From Powellomyces hirtus (lineage: Eukaryota; Chytridiomycota; Chytridiomycetes; Spizellomycetales; Powellomycetaceae): a stretch of DNA of 64,000 bases. Location: contig JAHLKG010000006.1 of assembly GCA_025526995.1 (NCBI GenBank), positions 434,001 to 498,000 of the forward strand, in the 5' to 3' direction. The position numbers and the translations under genes are program-made. Shown here piece by piece: positions 23,555 through 34,254 of the stretch (position 1 is the stretch's first letter; every line of letters begins with the position of its first letter). The notes below the pieces were generated by a model. The model saw nothing but the letters and a program-made list of their open reading frames with translations. It had not been told where the DNA came from and did not search any database.

Positions 23555-24007
23555 TCCTGTGTAGGCTAAACGGGCGGGCTGCTGGTTTGTTGTTGCGGAT
23601 GAATACCTAGGAAACCTGTACGAAGGGGGCAACTACTAGGTATATCGTGCGACCAGGACTTTATTATGCTTAGGACGTCAGCAACACAGAGGGAAAACTG
23701 GGAGAATGTGTGGGAACTTTGATAAATTGCAAGTCGAGAACGCCGAGAATCGTAACGGTCACCATCATCATCGACTCAATTCTGACTTGTCATCAGCCGA
23801 CGACTTGGCTCTGTTTGGCTGCAACCAGTGGATTCTACAGCCGATTCCAGCCCCAATCCAACCCGTCACTGCCCGTCTCACATCCCATATATAGGGTGGC
23901 ACACGGCCATCGATTATGTTGTTGCAACCCTCTACGGTACCCCATCTCGCATTGTCCAGCTCACTTTCACATCACTGCTGAATCTTCACACTCACATCAT
24001 CATCATC
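23555..24007. promoter_or_regulatory. Divergent promoter, sorting nexin / TPI
   Basis: A 453-nt head-to-head region. A TATATA box lies in CCCATATATAGGG (about 23884-23896), some 115 nt before the TPI start, as expected for a highly expressed glycolytic gene. Confidence 0.4.
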
Positions 24008-24923
24008 ATGGCACGCAAATTCTTGGTATGTGCCCTTTGTTCTCGTTCTTGTAATGCTGGGGTCTTTTGCCCACCGGAGAGTGAAGTAGTTCTGAGTTAA
24101 TGTCCTTGTTGTTAACAGGTTGGAGGAAACTGGAAGATGAACGGCTCTAAGCAGCTGGTCGACACCCTGGTCAAGGCTCTCAACGAAGGCAAATGGTCTC
24201 CCAACGTTGGTAAGCCCCTTCGTTTTGCCTCCGCCACCTATAGCTTTGGCTCTAAGTCGGGGCAACTCGTTTCCCGCAGAGTGCGTGATTGCTCCTCCTG
24301 CCCCTTACCTCGCCGCTGTGCGCGCGGCAGTCCGGAAAGAGGTCGGTGTCGCCGCTCAGAACTGCTGGACGGAAGGCAAAGGAGCCTTCACTGGTGAAAT
24401 CAGCACTGAGATGTTGAAGGACCTCAACATTGACTGGGTAATTCTGGGTCACTCTGAGCGCCGATCCATCTACAAGGAGAGCGACGAGCTTGTCGGCAAA
24501 AAGGTGGCCGCCGCCGTCAAGGCCGATCTGAAGGTCATTGCCTGCTGCGGCGAATCCGAAGGCGAACGTGACGCCGGCAAGACCACCGAAGTTGTTTTCC
24601 GTCAGATCAAGGCCATCGCTGACCAGCTCTCCGCCGCTGACTGGGCCAACATCGTCATCGCCTACGAACCCGTCTGGGCGATCGGGACCGGCAAAGTCGC
24701 CACGCCTCAGCAAGCCCAGGAGGCTCACAAGGAGATCCGTGGCTGGCTCGCAAAGAACGTCTCGAAGGAGGTCGCCGATGCCACTCGCATCCTGTATGGT
24801 GGATCCGTCAGCGCAAAAAGCGCGCCCGACTTGCAGAAGGAGGAGGACATTGACGGATTCTTGGTTGGAGGCGCTTCCTTGAAAGACAAGGAGTTCCTTG
24901 AGATTCTGAACTGCAGGCAGTAA
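24008..24923 (+). CDS. TPI1: Triosephosphate isomerase
   Basis: Three exons (24008-24025, 24119-24209, 24280-24923) give 250 aa, the normal length. It interconverts dihydroxyacetone phosphate and glyceraldehyde-3-phosphate in glycolysis. The catalytic residues are all present: Lys12 in GGNWKMNG, His94 in ILGHSERR, and Glu166 in [11 protein letters not shown], which also begins the phosphate-gripping loop 6. YGGSV and GFLVGGASL follow. The first exon is only 18 nt (MARKFL), with donor GTATGT. An antisense frame of 251 aa over exon 3 is a codon-bias shadow. Confidence 0.98.
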
Positions 24924-25228
24924 ATATACATCACTTTGTTCATAGCAGATAGATAATGTACTGTTGAAATAATCAGTTGCTCCATCACTACCATCAGGCA
25001 CGCTCAAGCCCCAAATCCACGACTATGATCAAACGGCGGAAGCCGCTTTGAATCCTGACTTCCTATTATGTACATCTTGTAATCTGCGGTTCACATACCG
25101 ATTCATCGTAATATATTCATGGCGTCCATATAGTGCGCATGCACACCATTCGCCTGCGCAAAAAAATGTATTAAACTAGATGCCAAAGAGGGAATCACCT
25201 GGATACGCCTGCATACATTCTACAAAAT
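24924..25228. other. 3' intergenic region between convergent genes
   Basis: 305 nt holding the two 3' trailers of TPI and the reductase gene. AT-rich, nothing else recognised. Confidence 0.35.
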
Positions 25229-26402
25229 CTACTCCTTTACGAGATGCTTAAAACTCTTGATGGTATCTACAACCGTCTCCTCCAATCCCAAGCAGCGAAT
25301 GCCCAAGACATCCTTTGACGCCGACGAGTCTACATCCTCCACAAATGTCTCATCCAGCGAACCAGTCGGCACCTTCCTCAGATGCGGGAAGTTCCTCCTG
25401 ATGATCTCGGCAACGCGCGCAGATGACCATCCGCCGGCAACAAGCAGGAACCGTTTCCCCGCGGCTCTGGGTTCCGTTGCAGCCACCAGATGCGCGCGAG
25501 CTACGTCGCGCACATTAACGTAGTTTTGCAACGGCTTTCGCGGCAATACTTCCGTAACGTCCCCTTTGATGTAAGAGTAGAGGATCTTAGGAGTACATCG
25601 GATATCAGACTCGGTCCCGACCGGGTAGAATTGCGGGCCGAACACGAATGACGGGTTAATAGTCGCGATGTCAAACGTAGGCTGCCCAAACAGACCACTT
25701 AAAAAGTATATCCTTGTATACGATTTGTAGGACGAGCCAGATCGTACCTTGTTCTCCTCCACGAAGCGCCACGCCGCTTTCTCCGCCTCTGTCTTGCTGG
25801 CTGCATATGCCGCTCGGCTCGCCGCTTCCTTGTCGCCCTCCTTTACAATCCGCATCGAGTCCTCGTTCCAGTCTTTCTCTGTATACACGTGCCCATCCGT
25901 GCGGGGTGTGCCACGTACAGCTGCGTCCGAGCTGGTGATTACGATCCGTTTGGCGGCTCCATGCGCGTGTGCCGCTTTCAGCACCGACAGTGTCCCATTA
26001 ACGGCGGGATTGATGAAGCCTTTGTAAGGATCTCCGCCTCCACTCGGGAGAGGAGAAGCGATGTGGAAAATGTACTTGATTCCTACACATCACGCCTAAG
26101 CATCCGTAGCCTTGCTCGAAAGCAGGCAAGGTAAACACTTGACATTCAAAGCATGCCCTCATAATACCTTTCACAGCCTCATCAAACGCGCCTGCATCCT
26201 CGAGATCCTTCACTTCCACCACATCAAACTTGTCGTTCCCATATGTGTTCTGAAACCGCTCCGCCAAAGGCGTGAACTTGTCGACAGACCGCACCGTACC
26301 CCGGACGGTATACCCGGCCTGCAACAGCATGTCAGTGACATGACCTGCGATATAACCTGAGACCCCCGTGACCAGGGCAGTTTCTCCAGAAGTGAGAGAC
26401 AT
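25229..26402 (-). CDS. NAD(P)-dependent extended SDR, aldehyde/ketone reductase type
   Basis: Three minus-strand exons (26402-26168, 26082-25748, 25681-25229) give 340 aa. Extended SDRs of the dihydroflavonol reductase/Gre2 group reduce carbonyls such as methylglyoxal or longer ketones with NADPH. The Rossmann start is TALVTGVSGYIAGHV, a variant of the usual TGxxGxxG. The region KYIFHIASPL, the catalytic-site Ser pair in VITSSDAA, and the YAASKTEAEK (YxxxK) motif follow. NPSFVFGPQ and NYVNVRDVARAHL complete the family pattern. The precise substrate cannot be told. The introns are 85 and 66 nt. Confidence 0.9.
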
Positions 26403-26818
26403 TCTGAGTGGCGAAACAGTGCGAAGGTACAGACGAATCAGCGGCAGGGTTAGTGAATCACGAGTGAGCTATATGCCCCGCATGTTTTTGGAAGTTCTAG
26501 CCCCTTCCCTACTCCCTCATGAACCCTGAATTCGCTTGTTAGATAACGAAAATACATACAGTTTTGTGCATGCAAGGATAACGAATGCGAAGAAAGATAG
26601 AAAGGTCGTGATGTAATGGGAATTTCCTGTTACGTTGAACTTGTACGCGTCGCGGTTCGGCTCCGATGCCGTCACTGTGAGGTGTTCCAAAATGCCTCCC
26701 TTGTCATCATGCAAATTTGTCCGCCTCCACGAGTATAAAAACCTGCTTCTCTCTACCCCACCCCCACCCCCAACCCCCACAATCGTTTGTTCGTGACATA
26801 ACAAAAGAAATCGACGAT
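26403..26818. promoter_or_regulatory. Divergent promoter with TATA box, SDR / DUF2231 gene
   Basis: A 416-nt head-to-head region. TATAAAAA at 26734-26741 lies about 80 nt before the DUF2231 ATG, followed by a pyrimidine-rich C tract, a typical core promoter layout. Confidence 0.5.
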
Positions 26819-27667
26819 ATGGCATCTTTCACAAAATATGTGTGGAGCCTTCTGCTCGGAAATGCTGCTGGAAACGCTAGCCCCATTCATGCGGCTCTCA
26901 TCCATGTAAGGAATTCGTCGCTTTTTCTGTGTACTTCGATAGAAAGTAGGCGCTCACTGTCTTTCTTTCCTCTAGTTCCCTGCGACACTTTACCCCATCG
27001 CGTTCGGATCCGATCTAATCGGCCTCGCTCTTGACAGGTGAGAAACAAACATCCGGCGATATGCAATCCGAAGTGCGGGCTCTTCCGATAAGAAGACTGA
27101 GCCAACGCGACCCTTTTTTTCCTCCCACAGATTCCCAGTCACAACGCTCGTGCAAGGCTTGGGTGCCCGCGGGCTTTACGCGCTCAGCTACTATGCCACT
27201 GCTGCTGCGCTTGTCACAACGATCCCCGCCGCACTGACGGGACTCGCGGAGTACTTCGCGATCAACAAAACCCGCAGCCCCGAAGCCAAGTCATACGGAT
27301 TCTGGCACGGAGCCCTGAACTTTGCCACAGGTACTGTCATCGTTGTCAGTGCAGCTTGTGGAACCGTTCTTGACAATGCTTCTTTGTGGCACAAACAGGT
27401 GGCATTGCCCTCTTCAACTTCCTTACCAAACGCAAAACCATCGACTATGCACCTTACAACTTCAACGTCTTCCTGTCCGGCGTTGGATTCGTCATTGTCT
27501 TCTCCAGCCTTTACCTCGGCGGACACATGGTGTACAAGTACGGCGTCGGTGTTCGCCGCATGGGAACGGGTGTCGAGCCCACTCCGAACCCGAACAGCGA
27601 CCTCAAGACCGAGCTGAACGTTCCTGAAATCCTACCCAAGGTTTCCGAGAAGGCTAAGAAGATTTGA
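26819..27667 (+). CDS. DUF2231-like multi-pass membrane protein
   Basis: Four exons (26819-26905, 26976-27037, 27131-27330, 27399-27667) give 205 aa. The sequence matches the DUF2231 pattern: a first block with SPIHAALIHFPATLYPIAF (the HPxxVHFP-like motif), then four hydrophobic segments with small polar loops, including a His in FWHGALNF, and a short basic, Pro-rich C-terminus facing the cytosol or lumen. The role of DUF2231 proteins is not established; conserved His residues have suggested heme or metal binding in bacterial members. Splice sites are all consensus (GTAAGG, GTGAGA, GTACTG). Confidence 0.75.
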
Positions 27668-28070
27668 GGAAAATTGTGATCAGCTTCCCTCATCAGATTC
27701 TCTGACCCCTCCTGCGTATCATCGTTTTTTAACGAGTATTCCCCCAATCCATTGTGGCACTCCATCGCTCCTCACATTGCACATCCCTCGCCAGCTTGCC
27801 GAGCTTGCCGGAGGTTCCCTCAGATTTTGGTTGTTCGTATTGCGCAAAGTTGTTCTTGTAATAAAACCTTCATTTGCTCTCAATTGACAAATTTATATAC
27901 GCGAGATTGTCTTGAACATGTGGATCAATGAACATGAACCTGAAATCTCGGTCTCATGATTTAACATCCATATGTATATACAAGCGCTGGACAAGCGCTG
28001 GACAAGCGCGTTGAGCAGTGTGGTAGAGACATTCAGATTGCAACAAGTGGTGGGACTTTTCATCACACCG
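27668..28070. other. 3' intergenic region between convergent genes
   Basis: 403 nt of trailers. It holds a small direct repeat, ACAAGCGCTGG twice and then a third partial copy (about 27980-28010). No gene. Confidence 0.4.
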
Positions 28071-30225
28071 TCATCCCGCTCGGAAAGCCTGCACCTCTCT
28101 CAAGCGCTCGACCTTCGACGTTTCCTCTTCCTCCTCCTCCGTTTCCTCCACCCATGTTCGTTGCGTGCGCTTCGCTCGATCCGGCGCTTTGAGCAACCCC
28201 TGCCCAATCGCCACCGGCCGACTCCGGGCCACATAGGATGGAGTTGTCGGTAGGGCTGGGATATTGTTGTCATCCTTAACCAGCGGCATCGCGTCCATCG
28301 CATTCCTGGATGTGTCGAGTTCCGCATCAGGACTATTCGGCGACAGGTCAGCCTGTTCTGACTCGTCTTCTTCCGTCACCCAGCCCTGCTTCATCGGCGG
28401 GGTTATGTACCCACGCGTTGGTTCGCTGAGACTCCGATTCACAATGGGTCGTGACTCCCCATTAGTCCTGCTGTTATCACGACGCCGTCTTCCCCCACCG
28501 CTATTGTTGCTTCCAGGTGATGAAGAATGCGTAGTACGCATGGCATTCATGATCAAACCCCTCCGTCCTGCCGAGGTGCTGTCACTGTTGCTCTCATCAT
28601 CAGTGCTCCGCCCGCTGTCTCCTAATGTTTTTTTACGCATACGAGCTAGATAATCACTAGATGTAATTTCTGGTGCATTGATGACAACAGGTGAGGTAGG
28701 GTAGGATTCGGGGAACGGAGATGGTGGTGGCTCATCGAGCGGAGCAACGGTTTCAGCTTGAGTTTGTTTTGAAAGGAGGAGGTACCACAACGCGCTGGAT
28801 TGGTCGCATGCGTTCTTCTTGACGGAACGCGTCAGCGATGCGACGTCGAAGCCTAGCAGTGTGAGCTTTCGGAGCAGAAGAAGTTCGTCAGGTGTTTTGC
28901 CCGGTGTGCTGTCCACGGTGATAGTATCTTCAGGTTCTGCTTGTGGACCAGCTCCCCTTTCAGTTATTGAGGCAAACCAGGGATGTGCTAAGATGTCGTT
29001 GATCCCGATCCGCTCTGGACCCTCAATTTTCAGCATTTCCTGTATCAGATCCTTCGTATCAGCAGACAGAAAATCTGGTAACTCGTAGTCCAGTTCCAAG
29101 ATTTTCTGCCGTATAGCGGCTTCGCTGTCATCATCAAACGGGAGGTAGCCGCAAAGCAGGGTGTAGAGAATCACGCCTGAAGCCAAGAATAGCTTGCTTA
29201 GACTCGTAATGGTGTCTTGCCCGGATGGATGCTCAACGTACCCAGTGACCAGACATCTGCCTGCGGGCCAGAGTATCTCTTCCCCAGGATCATCTCTGGC
29301 GCTGCATACGCGACTGAACCACAGTACGTATCCAGCAAGTTTCGTGTATTCACCCGACGCGTGAACCCAAAATCAATCAACTTCACATTTAAATCGGTCG
29401 TCAACAACACATTTTCCAATTTCAAGTCCCTAGCTGGACAGGTCAGTATTGCCGTCCTCACCTTTCCAGCCATAGTCATGCATGCACCGAGTCAATGCTC
29501 ACCTATGTACAAAATCCTTGTCATGGCAATATCCAACCGCCTCCACTAATTGCTTCACAACCCTTTTTGCATCGACGCTTTGGTCATCAAACTTCCCGTG
29601 TTCGCAGATGTAATCGAAGGCTTCACCGCCGGTGCAGTACTCCATGACCATATATATCCGGGATTCGCTGCAAAGAATCTCGTAGAGTCGGATGATGTTG
29701 GGGTGATGCATGTGCCGCCATGTTTCTATCTGGATGGAGGCGGCAACTGTTGAGGTTGGTTGGTGGCTTTCTACAATGGTCAACTGTGGTTCTTCATCGC
29801 TCATCTTACCTCCCGCACTAGAGTTGGGGCATGCATTTTGTCCACAATCTTAACGGCTACCTAACAAGTGAGAGTGTTTAATGGAGAAGACTCCATCGCA
29901 GCACAAATTCATTACAGACACCCACTTCTTGACCAGTCAAAACATGTCTGGCCAACTTGACTTTTCCGAAAGTGCCTAGATGCGGAAATAGAAGTCAGTA
30001 TTGTCAAAGGGCATCAATGGCGTAGTCGAATCGCACATACCTTCACCCAAGGTTTTGCCAAATACATAGTTTCCAATTGATCCAATTGCATCAGATGAAA
30101 GTAGTTTGAGAAGGTCTTGATCGCCCGTCTTTGTTTTACAAGAGCAGGCATTAGATCAACCCGGTGGTTCATGGCGGTCTTTCCATGTCACTCGCAATCA
30201 CCTTTATTTTGTGCGAACGAGCCAT
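28071..30225 (-). CDS. CAMK-family Ser/Thr protein kinase
   Basis: Seven minus-strand exons (30225-30202, 30128-30041, 29975-29926, 29860-29810, 29729-29503, 29429-29242, 29176-28071) give 577 aa. The kinase domain starts at about residue 29: Gly loop GEGTFGKV, ATP Lys58 in AVKIVDK, catalytic loop HRDLKLEN, DFG in LIDFGFTRR, activation segment YCGSVAYAAPE, and ADVWSLGVILY. This is the CAMK-like group that includes AMPK, Kin1/Par-1 and Kin4. A UBA-like helical stretch may follow, then a 250-aa Ser/Pro/acidic tail without a recognisable KA1 domain. The exact subfamily is open. The exon 3 donor (GTGGGT) was chosen by phase. The 24-nt first exon has a weak acceptor after it, so the first eight residues are less sure. 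Confidence 0.88.
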
Positions 30226-30558
30226 TGTTGCAAATATATGAGCGACTACAGTTAGTTTCAAGCGGGAATGCAGAACAAACGAAGAATGCGATGGCAAATG
30301 GGAATATACCGGAGCTATTTATGGGGTTAGGGTTGTGCTTTTGAGAGAGACGCTCGGCGGGGAAACGCGCAGCACTTGCTTAGGCGATCAAATGCACGTG
30401 CGCTCAATCATTCCTTGGCCAATCACATCCCTCTTTTCTCTTCGTGCACTGCGCCACACCATTCCAAAAAGTATAAAAGCTGGACTTGCCCGGCCTCCCC
30501 CTTTGGCTTTTCTTTAACAATCATCAGTAGTTAAATACTACATATCATTAATGCTCCT
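30226..30558. other. 5' flank of the kinase gene
   Basis: 333 nt with a CACGTG core at 30395-30400 (170 nt upstream of the kinase ATG) and a plus-oriented TATAAAAG at 30472-30479 that has no obvious gene downstream of it on that strand. Confidence 0.35.
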
Positions 30559-30890
30559 TTAGTTCGTGGCATGATACAATCTCTCAATTGTGTGCTCCGC
30601 GTTCCCGGAGTCAAAGATTAGCCTCGCGGTCGATACCGTCTGCACTCCCAAACGCAGGTTGATGTAGGCGCACTTGTGCGTGGATTCCTCATACCTGCAC
30701 CTGTCGAGTGGTACATCTCTGTTTTGTTTCAGTCGGCTGCAGGCCATTCATTCGAAGCTTGCTGTTAGTCTCTTTTTTGGCTATCACGGTCGCCTTAGGC
30801 GGTGCCGGTGAATTCTTACGAGATTTTCGTTGCCAAAGGTTTCGAAATGTCTTTACGTATTGGCAGAAAGTTGTTGGCATGCCTCGCCAT
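30559..30890 (-). CDS. Unrecognised 82-aa two-exon protein
   Basis: Rebuilt from splice signals. Exon 1 30890-30820 begins MARHANNFLPIRKD. Exon 2 30736-30559 continues SRLKQNRDVPLD and ends LYHATN. The 83-nt intron has a good donor (TC|GTAAGA), a textbook branch point (GACTAAC) and acceptor CTGCAG. The exon lengths sum to 249 nt, exactly in frame. The protein is basic at the N-terminus, with two Cys in an RCRYEESTHKCAY pattern, and has no signal peptide or membrane span. No family is recognised. It shares a 182-nt divergent promoter with the JmjC gene. The fit of all signals makes a real gene likely, but chance cannot be excluded. Confidence 0.5.
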
Positions 30891-31072
30891 CTCTTTCCAA
30901 CAATTTTCTAATGAGACAGCGATAACGATCGCGATTGGGCATGAAAGAAAATAGTTGCTGCAAGTTTAACGTTTGACGATTTTGTCAGCTCACGTGACAT
31001 TTGTCAGATGATGAGCAAACTTGCATTGACAGGATTCCGGAAGGATTGACAGTATTTACATAACAAGTTGGA
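30891..31072. promoter_or_regulatory. Short divergent promoter with E-box
   Basis: 182 nt between the 82-aa gene and the JmjC gene. The palindrome TCACGTGA is centred at 30993, roughly midway between the two starts. Confidence 0.4.
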
Positions 31073-31927
31073 ATGGCAACATCGACAGTACGACGGCCGG
31101 AACCCGCTCCTGTGCTTGCGCCACCGGCAGGGTCGGGAGACAAGCACACTGCGATTCCCCGGACGCATCGGAATGAACTGCCTCTCTTCCTCCCGCAGGC
31201 ATTCGCATCCGTCGCACTTTCCATCGATGCTCTCCCAAAGTTGTTCAGTGCAAATGAGAAGGTGACCGTCTTGCGTGCAGACGACAACATCCATTTCCTC
31301 GATGACGACCGATATGCCACCCGCGAGGAGATTCCTATCGCAGACCTTCTCGCGAACCTGGATATCGACGCCGACCAGCAAGCCCGACGAATGTACTACC
31401 GCACAACGGTGCCCCCAGAACTTGCGCGCAGACTCGAGGCCGAGCCGCTGATAAGATCCGTCGGCAACAGTTACAGCGGAGGGGAAGGCACTCTCAGTCC
31501 TCTTGCGCGGCTATGGTCCAGCAGCAGTGGTAGCGTCACCCCGCTACATTATGACAAGTGCCATGGCCTTTTGATTCAGCTACACGGACATAAGCGATTT
31601 CTCATCTTCCCGCGTACTGATGCGAGAAACTGCTACCTCCACAACGGCATCACTGGACCGACGCATGCATCCCGTGCACGTGGCACTGATCGTGCATTCA
31701 TGGATCTAGCGGAATCATCGGAAGCGGCGACAACTCTTTTGGATGCTTACCCCAAGTTTGCGGACACCACGCCGTGGGTCGTTACATTGGCACCCGGTGA
31801 CGCCGTATATACCCCACCGGGCTTTTTGCATGAGGTGACGAGCATCACTGCTTCCGTGAGTGTCACAGTACCGTGGGATATGACGCCCGCCGAACTGGAT
31901 GACCGACCCGCCTTCATGGCGTTTTGA
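31073..31927 (+). CDS. JmjC/cupin-8 Fe(II)- and 2-oxoglutarate-dependent oxygenase
   Basis: A single-exon frame of 284 aa, from the first ATG. The fold belongs to the cupin-8/JmjC group (FIH- and JMJD-type hydroxylases). The metal triad is visible as H159-x-D161 in TPLHYDKCHG and H253 in TPPGFLHEV. K174 in HGHKRFLIF sits where 2-oxoglutarate-binding Lys residues are found. N-terminal Pro-rich residues precede the domain. This architecture (small, cytosolic or nuclear, JmjC alone) fits a protein or tRNA hydroxylase rather than a histone demethylase, but the substrate is unknown. Confidence 0.85.
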   Translation: MATSTVRRPEPAPVLAPPAGSGDKHTAIPRTHRNELPLFLPQAFASVALSIDALPKLFSANEKVTVLRADDNIHFLDDDRYATREEIPIADLLANLDIDADQQARRMYYRTTVPPELARRLEAEPLIRSVGNSYSGGEGTLSPLARLWSSSSGSVTPLHYDKCHGLLIQLHGHKRFLIFPRTDARNCYLHNGITGPTHASRARGTDRAFMDLAESSEAATTLLDAYPKFADTTPWVVTLAPGDAVYTPPGFLHEVTSITASVSVTVPWDMTPAELDDRPAFMAF

Positions 31928-32047
31928 CCTCATGTTTATCGGATTTTTGGATTTCGTAAGATAGAAACGAAAATTTCAGCACAGTAGAGATATATGGCTA
32001 GATTTATGTAAAGAGTGAAATGTAGCTGCTGAGGATGAATAGAGGGA

Positions 32048-33975
32048 CTACAGCTTGAATCTACCGAGACCCCACTTCCGGCCTGCTTGCTGTGGTGCTG
32101 GGCGATCAAGGTTGTTCACCTTGCCCATGCGCCAGTCACGTAAATGCTTTTCCATCTGTAACATAGCATCGTTTTCGAAGATGGGTCCTTGGACAACGAC
32201 GGTAGCGCGACCGTCGCCAGTGCGAGTCCAATGCTTTTGTGCCGGATCATTGTAATCCAGTGGGCTCTGCACGTCGTGGCCAAGAATTACTCGGCGCGCG
32301 ACTCGCTTGAGGTCCTCGGCGGTGAGGGCCTCGATCCGATCGCACATTTCTGTAACCCCCAAGCGCTTGCCGTGGACCATGACCTGTCGTCCAATGTCCT
32401 CAAGTTCCACGACTTTGCTTTCGAGGCTCATGAGCAAACTGCTCTTGAGCTGGTTTTTAGCGCGGGACAGCTCCTCGCGTCCGATTTCAGTGGTCATGCG
32501 GAGTAGCTGGTCGCAAAGGATTGGTATGATTTGAGCGTGTGCTTCGGGTGATGGTGGGACGGCGGCTTGGATACCGAAAAGTCCCGTATCCAAATATGAG
32601 AAGTTGACCATGTTGCAGCTCTCCACCCAGTGATAGCGGTTGAGGACTTGTGTATACAGACGCGTATACATTCCCTTCCCTGGCCCTCCAGCGGAGAACG
32701 AACCGCCCCCTCCCATCAGGCTCGTGAGCGTTGCCAGCGCGTAAATATCGGGGTCAGACATCGAGAGTGCCTCGAATGCGATGTAGATGTGGGTGAGCGG
32801 TCGGTCATCCGGATTCGGGGACGGGGGCTCATCTTTTGTGTCAATGATTTCGATGCCACCAACGTACTCCGCAGGCTTGGTAAGCTCCTTTTGTATCTTG
32901 GTAACTTCGGGGGTTGCCGAAGCCATGTCACCGAATTCACGTTTCGCCAGATCGACAAGCATCTGGTGATCCATTCCAATTCCAGCCACAACAATCCTTT
33001 CCGGAGTGTACCAAATATCGCGGTACTTGTGCAGCAAATCTGGGCTCAATTTTTCTAGCTTCTCGATTGAACACAGTAATGGGCGTCCTAATGTGTCCGG
33101 TGTGCCATTGGTCTTGCTCCGGAATGCTGTTGCGTGCACATATTCCGGAAGCATCATGTCTGGTCTTTGTGAAAGATCCTGTATTTCGTACAAGGTTGTC
33201 TGTCGCGTATCGTCCATCTCCTCGGGGTTAAGCAATGGGTGTCGAACGACTTGCCCGAAGATCTGTACCATCTTGTCCAAGTCGTGTCTGAAGACCGCTC
33301 CCTGGTACATGATCGCTTCGCGAGAACTGTGGGCTACTACGTTTCCGCCAAGTGACTCAAGCTGCTGAACAAGTTGCTCAGTCGTGTACTTTTTGGTGCT
33401 CTGCGAATGGCGGTGTCGAGGTCAGACATCTGATAGCTATTGATGTGGAAAACAAGTAGCCTGAAGTAGAAATAGCCTCCAGCATCTCACCTTGAATGAT
33501 GTCCTATCCAGCACATGAGAGCAACCCCCCAGCTCATCACCCTCATATCTGGTTCCAGCATCAACGTAAACACCCACGGCGACAAAGTGTCCAGGAGCCT
33601 CCTGCGATGCAATCCGTAATCCATTGGGTAGTGTCGTAATTTGCGTCTCTTTGAGGAACGCTTTGGCTTCCAGAAATGGAGGGTTAGGCTGAGCCGTGGC
33701 TGTCGCTGCTATTGAGTTTGGCGCTGCACTGGCCGAGATGCCGCGAGACCGACCCAGAGGAGTTCCTGACAGCGGACGCTAAACGAATAAGTTTGAGTAC
33801 CCAGAAAGTTATATCTTCCATGTTGATTCATACACACTTTTATGAGCGATCGTAAGGTAGCAGCATGGGTGACTGATATACACTGAGCAGCGGCGGAGAG
33901 GGTTGAGAAAGGTAAGGGTGCTGGCCTGGAAAGAGCTGATCTCGCCAGGGGTCGGAGAGCGGGCCGCAATAGCAT
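32048..33975 (-). CDS. MAS2: Mitochondrial processing peptidase alpha subunit
   Basis: Three minus-strand exons (33975-33838, 33778-33491, 33400-32048) give 592 aa. MPP-alpha binds presequences for cleavage by the beta subunit in the matrix. The N-terminus is an Arg/Ala/Ser-rich presequence (MLLRPALRPLARSALSRP). The inactive counterpart of the zinc site is GGCSHVLDRTSFKST, lacking HxxEH as expected for alpha. The glycine-rich substrate loop is GGGGSFSAGGPGKGMYTRLY. The first-intron donor was set at GTGTGT (33837), as the only choice giving an open frame with the TTTAG acceptor. That yields a 59-nt intron. Confidence 0.95.
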
Positions 33976-34254
33976 TATTTTCGTTCTTCGGGTCTGTAAA
34001 GCTTCTTGTGTGCAAGGCGAGAAGAACTTCTATGCAAGGAGGCCAGGAGGATCTCTGCAAATGCGTAGAAAATAGTGGAGATTTCGCCAACGAAGAAGGG
34101 TGGTTTCTGTGAAATTCCGGTCTTGCTCACGTGACTCCGAGCTACCGGGCAGTCGGATAGGCGTAGCTTCCCAAGATTGGGTGTGATCTGCACCAGCTGT
34201 AAAAACATCGTTGGAGCATCGGTTGTTAAGTTATATATGAAAGTTTAGGCAAGC
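33976..34254. promoter_or_regulatory. Divergent promoter, MPP-alpha / kynureninase
   Basis: A 279-nt head-to-head spacer. TCACGTGA-type E-box at 34127-34134, roughly midway between the two starts. Confidence 0.4.

Noticed and set aside
24252..25007. 251-aa minus-strand frame
   Set aside because: Antisense shadow of triosephosphate isomerase exon 3.
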